Shown piece by piece: positions 10,706-22,981 of a stretch of DNA of 64,000 nt. The notes under the pieces were generated by a model that was not told the origin of the DNA, did not search any database, and saw nothing but the letters and a program-made list of their open reading frames with translations. This DNA comes from Entoloma clypeatum (taxonomy: Eukaryota > Basidiomycota > Agaricomycetes > Agaricales > Entolomataceae): positions 1,612,001-1,676,000 of the forward strand of contig OY751485.1 of the NCBI GenBank assembly GCA_963565915.1, given 5' to 3'. Position numbers and translations under genes: made by a program. Positions within the stretch are counted from its first letter, which is position 1; each line of letters starts with the position of its first letter.

Positions 10706-13700
10706 TCATGAACCCAAATCACCAGAACCCGGCACCCTAAACGCCTCGTTATCCCAATCAATCTCCTGCTTCAGCGCCGCCATCAAAATCAGCTCTTGGC
10801 TATACACCGGATGCTGCCCCTTTGCGATCGGCCGCCATATCGATATATCGTCCGCACACGAGATGATGTGCCGGTCCGAATTCGCATTCAGTATGCGCAC
10901 TGTTGGGACCTGGGTGTTGACCTGGGTAATTGATCATGATCATCAGGAGGGAAGCCCAAGATGAATGGCAGGGGGACTCACTTGGCCACCAAACGCAGTG
11001 ACGACGTTCTTGAGCAACTTGATGTCAATCGGCACTTTGGGCGTGACGTAGAATATCTTTCTGGCGAACAAGGTGCCTTGTAGCTCTTTTGCTCTCGCGA
11101 GTGCGTCGGCGAGGACAAAGTTGTATTTTCGCTCGCTTGGCTTGTCAGTAAGGAGGTAGTTTGTTTCATCTACATAAAGCAGATGTCAGCATTACTGTTG
11201 CTTTATAACGACTGGCAACTGACCAAGTAGCGTCTTTGCTGCAGCAGAGTCGGTCGCCCATTTCCCAGTCAAGATGAAGGGAGCGACCGCCAGCGCGCAC
11301 AAGAACTTTTCCGTGCGGACGAGATGAGGTACGAGAAGATGTGTGCACTCTGCAGGCTTTGTCGCCATTTTTACACCAAGCTTTGTTAATGCCTGATTAA
11401 GGAGATGAGTATACCGATAGTCAGCGGCGAGTTGAGGAACTCACTTTAATGACATCCTCTGACAGCGCCACTTGTGTCGTCATCAGCCGCACTGAGCTTG
11501 CGTTGACCGAGCTCGTACTGATTTCCGGACCATTCAGCGTCATCCTCAAGAGCACGACCAAGGATCCACATACCTCGTATCCTTCTCCCCCGCTTTCATA
11601 GCTTTCTTCCCCTTGGACACCACAATGACGTCGTCCTCTCCCTCGTCCTCTCCCTCAACCTTTTTCTTTCCCTTCCCCTTCACCTCTTTCACCTCCTCAT
11701 CACTCTCTTCCACGTCCCCGCCACCTTTCTTCAGGTTCGAGCCGACCCTCCGCTTTTTATTCTCCCTTCCCTCCTCCTGTTCCTCCTCCCTCTCTTTCTC
11801 CCTCTTCTTCCTCACACTGCCACTACCTCCACCCACACCAGGACTCATCGCAGGCCCCAGCCCCAAACTCTTCCTCCGCGCATCATTCCGCATCTCCAAC
11901 TGATAACTCATCACATCAGGCATAATCTCGTCCTTCAACCTCTGCGACGCCTTCGTCGCCGCCGTCCGCCTCGACCGGCCGGTGTCCTGATTGTCATGAT
12001 CATTTTGATCGGTGCCGGCGTTGGGGTGGGTGCTGGCTTTCGCGCGGAAGCCGGCGCTGGGAGGCACAGGACTGAGCGGGGAAGACAATCCCGGCCCATT
12101 CTGGCTCTGTCGTTTCGGACGTGCAGGGGTGTCAGGCTTAGTTTTGGATCCAGAAGCACCAGCAGAAGTGCCACCACCCGCTCGACCCATACGCGCAACC
12201 CCCATCGCACGCTCATCAGCCACAACACGTACGCTCTCTACGCGCTTCAGACCCTCCTTATCTTCGTTCTTCTTCTTCAGAGGCGAAGACCTCTTCTGCG
12301 CTAGCGTCATATTCGGCAAAAGCACTGACACGACGCGTTTTGGCGTCCGCGTGTTCTTGTTCTTGGTCATCTGCGGCTTGTCTTCCTCCTCCTCGTCATC
12401 GTCGTCGTCATCAACGTCATCGTCATCCTCCGGCTCCACTACAACGACAGGCTTCTTCCCCGCTTTCGCAGCGGGATTCGCTCTAGCAGGAGGAGCAAGA
12501 AGCCGCTGGCTGAGCACCTCCAGCGCTGGGGGGGTCGCATCTTCATCCTCTTCATCATCATCATCATCCACCACCACGGGCTGTTGAGCGGCCTTCTTCG
12601 TCGGCTTCACTGCGGCCGGCTTTTTCTTCTCCACTGGTTCCTTCTTGGCTTTCGAAGTCGACTTTCCTTTGGGCTTGGACACAACCTCAACCTCCGACTC
12701 GCCCTCGTCTTCGTCTTTACTGACACTGCGTGCTTTGGCCTTTCCTTTTTTTTTTTTTGACTTCGATCTTGCCTTGGGCTCGGGGGGTGTTGCCTGTGCT
12801 TTTGCCTTGCTTTTTCCCTTCCCTTTGGAAGGCTGGTCATCCTCGAAGTCCCCAGTTTCATCTTCATCTTCTTCATCGTCCCCAGCTTCGTCATCAATGA
12901 ACAGGTTCTTCGCACTCGCACTCGCTTTGCCCTTGGCGTTCGATTTGGGTTTTGAAGAAGTCGAAGCCGAACTCTTCCTCACTTCCTCAACCACCACCAC
13001 CCCCTTCGTCTTCTTCTCTGGTCGTCTACGCACACTGGTCTCAACAACCTCCTGCTCCTCCTCCTCGTCATCTTCCTGAACGACCACCTTCATCCTTCCC
13101 CCTTTGTGTGATGAGACCTCTTCTTCTTCTTCTTCGTCCTCTTCCGCTTGTTCAGCAACCTTTTTGGTTCTCGGCGGGCGTCCCCGGCCCCGGCTTCGCA
13201 CAGAAACCTCCTCCACTTCTTCATCTCCATCCTCCTCAATTATACTCTGCCTCTTCGGTGGTCGCCCACGCTTCCTCGGTGAAACCTGCTGGACCTCTTC
13301 TCCATCTTCCTCCTCAAATGTACTCTGCCTCTTTGGTGGTCGCCCCCGCTTCCTCGGCGAAATCTCCTGCACCTCTTCAGTTTCCTCAACCGCACGCTGT
13401 CGTCCCCGTTTACGCGGTGAGACCTCTTCCACCTCTTCCGCTTCGTCCTCATCAACTGTATGCTGCCTCTTATTGGGCGGTCGTCCCTCTTTGCGCGGCG
13501 GTGAAGGCTCCTCCTCATCAACATCTTGCGCCCCATTTTGCTGCTTAGCTGGCCGCCCGCGTTTCTTAAGTGGCATCTCCACCACCTCCACCTCCCGTTG
13601 CGCCAACGCTGAACCCTGCTTCGCCCCTGGGCGCCCCCTCTTCGATGGGGTCGGACGTGCACCTTCATCCCCATCAACATCCATCTCATCCTCCGCTGCG

Positions 13701-16172
13701 CCCCGGATCCACGAATCATCCCCCTCCCCAGCCCTCCTCACGAGCTTCCTCCTCTTCTCATTCACAAACGTAGACGCAGAAGCCTTGACGGGGCTGCTGG
13801 TCGTGATGACTTTGACGATCTCGATTTCCGAGTCGGTGCTCTCTTTCCCCTTGGCATTGACTTTGGCTTGGCTGGTGTATTTCCTCCCGTTCGCTTTCGA
13901 AGGGGAAGGCGTCTCGGGCTCTACCTCTTCGTCGTCGTCCTCGTCTTTATCCTTATTGCCACTTTCCTCATCCCCATCGTCGTCTTCATGATCATCGTCT
14001 TCATCTCGAGACTTGGACGCCCGCACACCCTTCTTCGGCCGGACCCTCGTCCGCGCGGCACTGTCCACCTTTTTCCTGCTGTCGTCTTTCTCGCGCAGGC
14101 GGTCCGCGAGTCTTTTTTGCGTTTGGGTCGGGGGCGGCTTAGGGGAAGGTTGGGGTGCAGATGTGGTGGGTGTGGGTGTGGGTGTGGGGCTGTGCTGGAG
14201 TTCAGAGTGTGGGTGGTTGACGGGAGGTGCGTCCCTCTCGACATCGGCATCAACAACGGCGTTGATAGCTTCTTCGACCTCCCTCGCGTCCCTTGCGCTA
14301 TTCTGCGTTCCGTTCGGCAAGGACTTTTCTTTCTCCTTCTTCTGTACCCCTGCCCCCTCATCCTCGCTCTCCTCCCCTTCAATCGCCTGCAGATCCTCCT
14401 CTGGAACATCCTCCACGCCCCTCCCGACGCCCCTCTGCCCGAGCATCCCCGAAAAGTCGATCCCGGGCGGGAACGAAATGTACTTTTCGAGCGCGACAGT
14501 GAGGTTGCGCCACTTGACGAAACAGTCCTCGAGCCAGACGTGGTTCACGATGGGGATAGACCAGGACGCGGCTTTTGTCGTTTTGGTGCCTGAAATACTG
14601 TGTCGCCACACACACACACACACACAAAAAAAAAAGAGGTCTTTAGATTAGTAAAAGTGAAAGTTTAATATTTGAGAGGGAGGAGGAAAGAAAAAAAAAA
14701 CGGACTAGGCAGCGATGAGCACGGTGTTCTTCCCACTCATGCTCGGCGTGAACTTTGCGCCCATGAGGGTGATGAGTTTCTTGAGGTACTCCCTGCTCTC
14801 GCCGGTGTAGTTGGTGAGGGTGATCTCGTGCCCGGTGAAGCCGTCGATGCCGCGGCGGGGGACGGGGTACCAGAGGAGCTGGTCGAGCGGGGAGCTGAAG
14901 ACGGCGGTGGACTGAACGTGGAAGACCCAGGGGAGAGTGCCGATGGTCTTGTGGGAGCGGAGGGCGAGGGCGTAGGAGGGCCCGGAGCGGAAGCGAGTGA
15001 TGAAGACATCGCAGGAGGGGAGGAGAGCGAGTTCGCTCTGTTTGTCGGCGGCTTTGAGGGATGCGAGGTGGGGTGGGGGTGAGGAGGGTTGTTGCTGTTG
15101 GTCTTCAGAGGAACTGTTGGGGGGAGGCGGAGGAGAGATGTAGGAGGGGGTAAATGGGACGATGATGCCGCCTGCGCGGCGGATGCCGGCTTCGACGGCT
15201 TCTTTGCGGCCGGTGGAGAGCTCGAGGGAGCGTCCGAGGAGGATGCGGCGGCCCTGCCAGACGTCTGTTGTGGTGGCATCGGGCTCTGGAGGGGTTGGAA
15301 GCGGCGCGTCGGGGTCGAGGAGGGATGCGGTGCGGTACAGGGTGCGTTTCTCGGGTTCGACGCGCTTCATGGCTGCTTTCTTGAGGATCTCGTGGCGGTC
15401 CTTTTCGGCATCTGGGGAGGTGGGGCCGATGGCTTTGAAGATGGGTGGGTCGGGCCATTCGTAGGGTGCAGTTTCGAGTGCGCCCGTGCCAAGGCGGACG
15501 GCGTCGTCGAACCAGTGGGGGAGGAGGACGCGAATGTGGGTGTGTGGCTGGTAGTGGATTGCGGTGGCGTATTTCGGGGAAGAGGAGGTGATGCTGAAGA
15601 GGTGGGTGACGTCTTTTGTGAGTGCGAGGCGCCATTGGCCGCCGAGGGCGGTGATGCCAGCGGAGAGAACCTCGAGGTCGGGTGCGGGGAGCTGGAGAGG
15701 GGATCTAGCGGGGGTAAGAGGAAAAGAAGGGGAGGGGGGGCTAACCTCGGATGCGCAGGCGACGATTCCGGAGAAAATCATAGATGGGTCGGCAGAGTAG
15801 TACGAGGGTCTGTGCGGGAAGAATCAGGAATATTGAGACATGCAGTGGCAACGAGGACGAGACATTTGTCGTTTGCCCAAGACCATGGAGCGATCGACCC
15901 ATTTGTCCTGGGATGGAGGGGTCAGCAACGCGTCTTTCAATGAAGAGAACGGGATGCACGGTGACAACGGCAAGTTTTTTGTCGTCTTCGCGCTGCTTGA
16001 GGTCGCGCCAGCCCTCGAAGCGGTGTGTGTTGGTGATAAAGTGGGTGAGGTTGTCATCGTCGATGGCTGCGGGAGTGGCGCCGTTTGTGTCGAGGACATG
16101 TGCGAGCTCGTTGGCGCGTGGTTGTGGGAGGGAGGGGGAGAGGAGATAGCGGACGCCATCGAAGAGGTGCAT
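10706..16172 (-). CDS. rtt107: Rtt107/Brc1-type multi-BRCT genome-maintenance protein with AT-hook linker
   Basis: Exons complement(10706..10921, 10982..11169, 11224..11392, 11445..11517, 11574..14597, 14706..15691, 15746..15809, 15864..15907, 15960..16172); 1658 aa; every phase agrees. The start MHLFDGVRYLLSPSLP matches the Brc1/Rtt107 N-terminus. Residues ~1-480 form four BRCT repeats (K-W-V-D-R-S, HWFDDAVRLG, TWLEDCF-like HVWLEDCFVKW). Residues ~480-1450 are a highly charged disordered linker with Asp/Glu-Lys/Arg runs and seven AT-hook-like units. The last ~210 residues are the C-terminal BRCT pair (THLLVPHLVRTEKFLCAL, RHIISCADDISIW), which in the family binds gamma-H2A at damaged forks. 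Proposed role: scaffold for replication-stress repair in the nucleus. It shares a 268-bp divergent promoter with the RRM gene at 16441. The intron at 14598-14705 contains a (TG)n tract beside its acceptor. Confidence 0.88.
13160..13650 (-). repeat. Tandem AT-hook-encoding repeats in the BRCT gene linker
   Basis: About seven units, each roughly 25-30 codons, encode an R-G-R-P-like core (KRGRPGAK, KKRGRPAK, EGRPPNKR, KRGRQRA, KRGRPPKR twice, RGRGRPPR) spaced by acidic EEVEEVS-type segments. R-G-R-P flanked by basic residues is the AT-hook minor-groove DNA-binding core. Confidence 0.85.
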
Positions 16173-16440
16173 GATGAGGGGAGGAAGTGACGCGTGACAC
16201 GTGCTGAGTTGTGAGAGTGGTCCGTGCGCGAGTAAGTGAAATTGTGGAGAGAGAGAGGGCGTGACAGTTGATTTGATTCCAAACTTTGGCGTACATTCTC
16301 TTTCGTGCGTGTTTTTTTCTTCTTCCAAGCCCCACTCCCTTTTCACCAAAGGACTCCTCCACCCACGCTCCCTATTTTTGTGTTTTTTTTATTATATATA
16401 TATTCAATTTTTTATACATTATCTGCCTCTTTGCCTCGTC
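16173..16440. promoter_or_regulatory. Divergent promoter, BRCT gene / four-RRM gene
   Basis: A 268-bp gap between opposing start codons. It contains a GA-rich stretch near 16240-16258 and an AT-rich TATATATA tract at 16394-16401, ~40 bp before the plus-strand ATG. No specific factor site is asserted. Confidence 0.5.
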
Positions 16441-18885
16441 ATGGACGACTCTCAGACTGCATTTGCGCCGCAATACCCCGCTTACGCCTTTGACATCGAC
16501 ATGATGAAGGTCCGTTCTGTCTTTTTATTATTTATTTTTTCATACAAACACCCCCCCAGCGCTCAATGGAACCCGTCGGTGGCCCTGATCCAAAAAAGGC
16601 CCGCTGGTCTCCCTCCTCCTCCTACGCCCAGAACACCGCTGCCTCCAACTCCCCCCGCGATGCCTTTGCCAACTACGGCTACGGCCCCCAGGCCACCATC
16701 GCACAGTCTGCCTTTGCCCCCAGCCCCCTCTACTCCTCCCCCTCCCTCTCCATCAATACCCAGCCAAACGGTACCCCCATGCCCTCCCAGCTCAGCCCCA
16801 ACACTGCCGCCGCCGCCGCGTTTGCTATCCAACAACAGCATCAGCAGCACCAGCACCAGCAGCAACAGGCGCACCAGCAGCAACAGCAACAGGCACAGCA
16901 ACAGCACCAGCACCAGCACCAGCAACAGTCAAGCCCAAACCCTAACAACGGCTACAACGGCTTCGCTGCCTACAACATGCTCGGTATGGGCATGCCCTCT
17001 ATGAACATCATCAATGGCTTTCCCTACAACTCCCAATTCAACCAGGTGAATATCTCCTCCCTATCTCTTTCCCCCCTCCACCTAACAGATTCCAGTTCCC
17101 ACCCCAGAACTTCCCCGCCCAGCGCATGCCCTCCCTCAACCTCAACATCCCCGCCGCCCAAGCTGCTGCAGCCCAAGCAGGCGCCTACTCACCCGCCGCC
17201 CTCTCCGCCGCTCTCTCCGCCACCTCCAACGCCACCGGCCGCACCGTCTACATCGGCAACCTCCCCGCCACCGCCTCCGTCGACGAGCTCCTCAACCTCG
17301 TCCACTTTGGCCCCCTCGAGTCCATTCGCGTCCTCCCCGAGAAATCCTGCGTCTTCCTTTCCTTCCTCGACGGCGCCACCGCCGCCGCCTTCCACGCTGA
17401 CGCCACCATCAAGAAACTCGTCCTCCACGGCCAGGAGCTCAAGATCGGCTGGGGAAAGCCTAGCCCCGTCCCCGCCCAGGTCGCTCTCGCCATCAGCCAG
17501 AGCAATGCAAGCAGGAACGTTTACCTCGGCGGCCTCGAGGAGAGCATGACCGAGGAGCAGCTCAGGGATGATCTCAGCCGCTTCGGCCTCATAGACCAGG
17601 TCAAGATCGTCCGCGACAAGAACATCGGCTTTGTCCACTTTTTGTCCATCGCCATCGCCACCAAGGTCTGTCTGCCTCTCATTTCTTCCTCTCTAAACCA
17701 AAGCTGAATACATCCATCAACCAGGTCGTCAACACCCTCCCAACTGAACCAAACTGGGCTGGCAAGCGTGTCAACTACGGCAAGGACCGCTGCGCGTACA
17801 TCCCCAAGTCCCAGCAGGCCGCCGCTCAACAGGCCCAAGCCGCCGCCGCGCAGTCTCTCGTCGCGGCGCAGCAGTCCGTGCTCACCCCGCAGGCCTCCGT
17901 CTTTGCGCCCTTTGGGTACGGCGCTCCCACCGGGTTCTCGCCCGCAGATGTCGTCATGGGTGCCCCCGGTGGCGCCGCTGGGATGAACAGGACGGTGTAT
18001 CTCGGGAATATCCACCCGGAGACCACGGCGGAGGATCTGTGTAATGCGATCAGGGGTGGCGTATTGCAGAGCATTCGGTACATGCAGGATAAGCATATCG
18101 CTGTGCGTTCCCCCTCCCTCTTCCTTTTCTTTTCGTTACTGAGTGATGTTTTTTTTTTCTTGACGCAGTTTGTGACATTCGTGGACCCCGCGGCGGCGTT
18201 CACGTTCTTCCAAGTGGCGTCGTATCAGGGTCTGAGCCTGAACAACCGCCGGCTCAAGATCGGGTGGGGCAAGAACTCTGGGCCGCTCCCGCCTTCGCTG
18301 GCGTTGGCTGTGCATTCCGGCGCGACGCGCAACGTGTATGTGGGGAACATTGAGGACTTTGAGACGTTCACGGAGGAGCGACTAAAGCGCGATTTTGGAG
18401 AGTTTGGGGATATTGAGCTGGTCAATTTCTTGAAGGAGAAGTACGTTTTTATCTATTTATTGTTTTTTTTTTTTTTTTTTTCCGGAAACTGACGGATGTT
18501 ACACAGGAACTGCGCGTTCGTCAACTTTACCAACGTCTCGAACGCGATCAAGGCGATTGATGGAATCAAGGCGAAACCGGAGTATGCGACTCTGCGGATC
18601 GCGCATGGGAAGGACCGGTGTGCGAACCCGCCGAGGTCGGGTCCGCAGGGGATGTCGGCGGCTGGTGGGAGTGTGAGACGCGCGAGCAATTTGACGAATG
18701 GAGCGTCGGGTGTGGTGGTGGTGAATGGTGGTGGGGATGGACAGCTGCAGGAGGGAGAGGGAGCAGGAGGGGAGGTGATGAGTGCGGGGGAGGTGGCGTT
18801 TTTGAATGCGGAGATGGAGAAGGAAGGGGTGCAGATGAAGGTGAAGGTTGAGATACAGGAGGTGGATGTGTTGGCTGTGGCTTGA
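16441..18885 (+). CDS. nrd1: Nrd1/Msa-like RNA-binding protein with four RRMs
   Basis: Exons 16441..16509, 16560..17045, 17096..17665, 17725..18102, 18169..18440, 18507..18885; 717 aa. Four RRMs are seen with RNP2/RNP1 cores: ~234-305 (TVYIGNLP ... SCVFLSFL), ~325-400 (NVYLGGLE ... IGFVHFL), ~464-535 (TVYLGNIH ... FVTFV) and ~555-630 (NVYVGNIE ... CAFVNF). Each RRM pair is joined by the LKIGWGK or GKDRCA linker typical of fission-yeast Nrd1, a negative regulator of sexual differentiation that binds mRNA of myosin light chain and Ste11 targets. The N-terminus is low-complexity with a Gln/His tract (DNA 16829-16930). The second acceptor is placed at 17095, not 17088, to keep frame. Cytoplasmic mRNA regulation is inferred from family. 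Confidence 0.9.
16829..16930 (+). repeat. CAG/CAC trinucleotide tract encoding Gln/His
   Basis: Imperfect CAG/CAA/CAC repeats within exon 2 of the four-RRM gene encode a Q/H-rich low-complexity segment. Likely length-variable. Confidence 0.9.
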
Positions 18886-20262
18886 GGTGGATTTTGCGAT
18901 GGTGCTTGCTGTGTATACCCCCCTCCCTCGTCCTCCCGGCTCGCCGTTGTCGTGCTTTTCTCTCTCGTCTCGTCTTTGCAGGATACCCTTCCCCCCCTCC
19001 ACCCTCGCTGTCAATCTCACTCTCGCTCTCGCTCATCTCGAATAAGAAGGTTCCCAAATGTCACACACAAAAAGGGGCAAATATCGGCGGTCTTTTTTTT
19101 TCACTGGGTGGACGACATCCTGTTCCGTCGTGGGTGTTTCAAAAAAAAAAAAGAAACGGGGTTGGTAACAATGTTGTTTTTTTTCAATGTATCATCTCGC
19201 GCCGCAACAGTTCTCTCATACTACTCTTTACTGTTACTTTTATAACCCCTTCCTCCCCGCCGCCCGCCCGCCCCCGCACTCTTTTTGTGCTTTGCTTTTG
19301 AATCTATAGTTATGCTCTTCAAAGTTCTTCCCCCCCGCCCCTCCCTCCCCTTCTTCTTTATCGTGTTCCTTTCTCTTACTTTCTTTTTTTTTCTTCGTCT
19401 TTCATTTCTCTTGGTGGTTCGTTTTTTGAAACAACACCGTCCGCTCGTTTATCCTTTTTTTCAAAAAAGAAAAATATCTCTGTCCCTTTTTGTCACAGTC
19501 TTTTTTATCACTAATTCTGCTTGGGGGTGGTCTGTCTGCATACTGCAGATGCCCTCAGGATATCTTACCCCTCTCTCGATACATACGTATACGTACATAC
19601 ATACCAGTTTCCTTTTGTCGTATTTTATGGTAGTATATATATATCCCTCTCTGTGGTTTTTTACCATTCGGATCATGGCTGGCCTTAGTAAGCAGCAGCG
19701 CCCAAAAACCTTCTTTTTTTATCAGGACGTGGACCCAAGACAACGGACCCTTATCTTGCATGTTCCACAGCCGCCGTCTATGTCTCCCTTGGGAGATTGG
19801 GCCCCTTCCTTACTACCCTTTGCTCTGGTTCAACATCTCGTCCTTGGACCTTGATCCGAACTCTATTGTCTTTTCCCCATCCACAACTTCCTGCTTTTGC
19901 GGCCCGTACCACGAGGATCAATCAACCTTGGAAAAGTATGTATACTGTATAGAAGAACAATGGAACGGGCTATCATGTATATCATATCTCGGCACGTTTT
20001 TTTTCGGAAATTTCTATTTCTTATCTTGGGTCAACTGCCAGTTCGATAGATCTCGGGGGAGCGCCCTGATCTGGGGGTGTGGCCTGAGGCCTGAGGGGTG
20101 GGTCGCGTGCGTGCCCGTTTCCAGGAGCGTGGCCCCAGGTCGACTTTTGCTTGGGTCCCCCGCAGGACTTTCGAGACCCTTGGCCCCCCCCCCCCCCCTG
20201 TTTTGTTTTTTGTGTTTTCGTTTCACTCGCGCCTAGCTTGGACTTGAAAGGGCTTGAAACTT
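18886..20262. other. Intergenic with many T and C homopolymer runs
   Basis: 3' UTR of the four-RRM gene followed by a pyrimidine-rich stretch (T runs at ~19087, 19178 and 19386; a C run of 13-14 at 20187-20200). ORFs here are low-complexity. No gene is supported until the ATG at 20263. Confidence 0.5.
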
Positions 20263-21079
20263 ATGGCGATCGTTCTTTCCTCCGCGGTGACTGAAGAAGT
20301 GTTGGGTGGTGGTGGTGGTGGCTCCCTGACGATGAAGCTGACGGCAGTCGAGGCAGCGACGCCGCGGTCGTTTGCGTCTGTCGGGTGTGGATATGGATAT
20401 GCGGGAGGAGGAGGAGGGGGAGGGGGAGTCGAGTTTGACATTGAGGATTCGGACGAGGATGATGAGGATTGCGAGAGTGAGGAAGGAGAAGGAGAAGGGC
20501 AGGAACGAACGAGGTTTGCTTTGAGGGGTGACCAGACCGCCACGAGCAACAGCAACAGCAACAAGTACTGCATCGTCCCGACCTCAGGCCGGCGTATTGC
20601 GGGTTCGAGGCGCGTCGCGAGCTACAGGAACCATGGGCGGCCTTCGGGGGCGGGACTGGGGGAGGTGATGCACAGTATCACAGCGACGCCGAGCTTTGCC
20701 AATACGAGCTTCGAGGTTTCGTCTTTGCATCAGTTTTTCCCTGAATCAACCGCTCATAAAATGTCTTTCTTTGTATCCAGGAAATGCGAACGGAGTGCTA
20801 TAAGCAAGCTATGGTGGCGACCGGAACGTGGCCCCGAGCAGTGGACCCTGCAAAGACGCCGTGGGAGGTTCTCCCGCCGATATTTAATGCGTTTCGGGGA
20901 GGTGAAGTGAGTTGTGTGGATGGTGAGGTCGTGATGGAGGACGCCAGGGCGGGCGGTGGTAGTATGGGATTTGTTTTTACCCTTCCGGAAGTGAACTGAC
21001 GACGGTGTTGCAGTGGCGCGGATTTTTCAATCGGAAAAGGCTTGTAGCTGATGATATATACGGCCTTGGAAACAATTGA
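20263..21079 (+). CDS. Small protein with GLEBS-like motif, paralogue of the left-edge gene
   Basis: Exons 20263..20715, 20781..20906, 21014..21079; 214 aa. Visible: a Gly-rich stretch, an acidic stretch (EDSDEDDEDCESEEGEG), then a C-terminal motif I-T-A-T-P-S-F-A-N-T-S-F-E|E-M-R-T-E-C-Y followed by a Pro-rich L-P-P-I-F. This matches the partial gene at 1-500 in motif, in spacing to the LPPxF element and in having a phase-0 intron between the paired glutamates. The resemblance to the Nup98 GLEBS motif suggests binding to an Rae1/Bub3-type propeller; this is inference. If the last intron is not used, the reading frame ends at 20999 instead. Confidence 0.55.
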
Positions 21080-21374
21080 CATCAGTATTCTTTTTTTTTT
21101 CTCAATGTGCGACCTCAGGGTGCTTTATGATTCTTCCGAGGTATGTAATGGGAGTCGAACTCCAAAGTACACTCACTATCTTTGGAAATGAACATAATTT
21201 CAACTGTAAGAGTATACATTCATACTTGCTGATTGGACACTGGTGCCAGTTCATTGCGTATCATGGCAAAGGTGAGATTACGTACAAGTACTAGAGTCTG
21301 TTTACAGGAGACTGCCTCACGAGCCAGGACGTGGCTTCATACACCAGTAATTCAACGTCCTTGGAATCATTCAG

Positions 21375-22981
21375 ATGTCCTCCGACTCCGCATCCAAAGC
21401 CCACGATTGCCTCAGGGTTGACGAGGTTTTCGCATCGATCTGCAGGGAAGCGTCCGGCGGAACCATTTTAACAGCAACAACCCACGCAACACTTTTATCT
21501 CTCGCCTCCGCGTGCACCAGCTTCAAGGAAATAGCACTAGACGAGCTTTGGCGTACGCAAACGAGTCTGATTCCACTTGTTAGGTGTTTCCCAGCAGATT
21601 CTTGGAAGTATAACGACTCATATGGACGGACTCTGGTACGATTTGAAGTTCGTAATTTGATCATATCTAATACTCCTGACTCTAGCGTTTTACCCGATCT
21701 TTACTGCTAGCAGACTGGTCAATCCCACTATCTTACGCTAAAAGGATTCAAGTGCTGGCCCATAAAAATCAAAACTGTTTCCTAAGTGACGGGCTTACAG
21801 AGTTTGCAACGCACCAAGTTTGGCAAATGTTGTGGCTTTCAAGACCGCCTGAACTGCATTTCCTCTTACCCAGTCTCCGAGTGCTGCAATGGTTCCAGTC
21901 GCCTGCCTGCTTTCAGCACCTCAGAAAAGTTCTTTCGCCCTCCCTCAATCACCTTTATCTTGACATCCCCGTCGAAGGAATAGATGATATCGCACAGCAC
22001 TCTGTTCTTCTTGCTCTCCAGGACCTTTGTCCAGCCCTCAAGCATTGTGCAGTCGGCTATGCCCCTTCGAGAGCCAACAAGATGATGAAGGCATTCCAAC
22101 AATGGAGCAGCCTTTCGCTCCAGCAGCTGACTATCAACAGTTATGTTGATGAATACATTCTCGGCAGCATTGGCAGCATCCTCACGCTGGCAAGTTTCAG
22201 CTTTATTTATGACCATACCAAGAAAATATCTACCTGGCCGCGCCAAAAGTTCCCTGCTCTTCAAGAACTATGGGTCAACGGGTGCAATATCGATGCATTG
22301 GCCGCACTCCTCGCGTCAATTTCATCTCCAGGTCTACGGGAAATTCAGGCTACAAACTCCCTTGTCAACAGCACAACATCCTATAAAAGCCTTTGCTACG
22401 AATTGAAGGCGTTCCGGACTCTGGAAACACTGGTGATCTCGGAAAACGAAAAGATCCCTGGATGCTTCTCAGAGGTTCGCAGAGTCACCACTGACGATCT
22501 TACACTCCTCGGTAAATCAGCAGTGCTCGCACGAATCCACATCACTACTATGGGCATCTTTGAACTCGGCGATGACCTGTTCAGAACGGCAGAGTGGCCT
22601 GATTTGACGAGTTTGAGATTGCGTTCTTTGCCTTCTGGAGACATCCGTGTCTGCCGCCCCTCAGATGGCGTCACACTCCATGGTGGCCTTGTTTCATTGA
22701 TCAATCGGTCTCCCAAACTAAAAGACTTGGAGTTATATATCGATGCCACGGTCTTCGATTGTTCTTTGGATACGCGGCCAGGAAATGGAGTACACAATAA
22801 GGAAATCAAATCGCTCATGGTCGGGTCTTCGCCGGTCAGCAACACCGTAAAAGTTGCTGCTTTCCTAGTTGCGGTTCTACCGAATCTCACTTCCATCCAG
22901 GGCAATTCCCTTGCCTGGAAGGAAGTGATGCAGCACTTTCAAACTTTCAAGGCCGTTCTTGGTTGGTCTAGGCTGGATTGA
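21375..22981 (+). CDS. F-box/LRR-like protein
   Basis: Exons 21375..21635 and 21686..22981; 518 aa. The N-terminal F-box-like helix bundle (residues ~15-60: DEVFASICREA ... LLSLASACTSFKEIALDELW) would bind Skp1 of an SCF ubiquitin ligase. The rest is an irregular leucine-rich array (FPALQELWVNGCNIDAL, WPDLTSLRLRSLP, SPKLKDLELYI, LPNLTSIQGNSLAW) for substrate recognition. The intron GTACGA...TCTAG joins Y-G-R-T-L to R-F-T-R-S-L-L-L-A-D-W with phase 0, matching the usual agaricomycete layout. The substrate is unknown. Confidence 0.85.

Noticed and set aside
11613..14651. Many long plus-strand ORFs opposite the BRCT gene linker
   Set aside because: Mirror image of repetitive acidic/basic codons in the true minus-strand gene; Ser/Leu runs come from complementing Glu/Lys codons.
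14737..15943. Long plus and minus ORFs over the BRCT gene exon 4
   Set aside because: Third-frame shadows of GC-rich coding sequence; only the 14706-15691 minus frame joins conserved BRCT segments.
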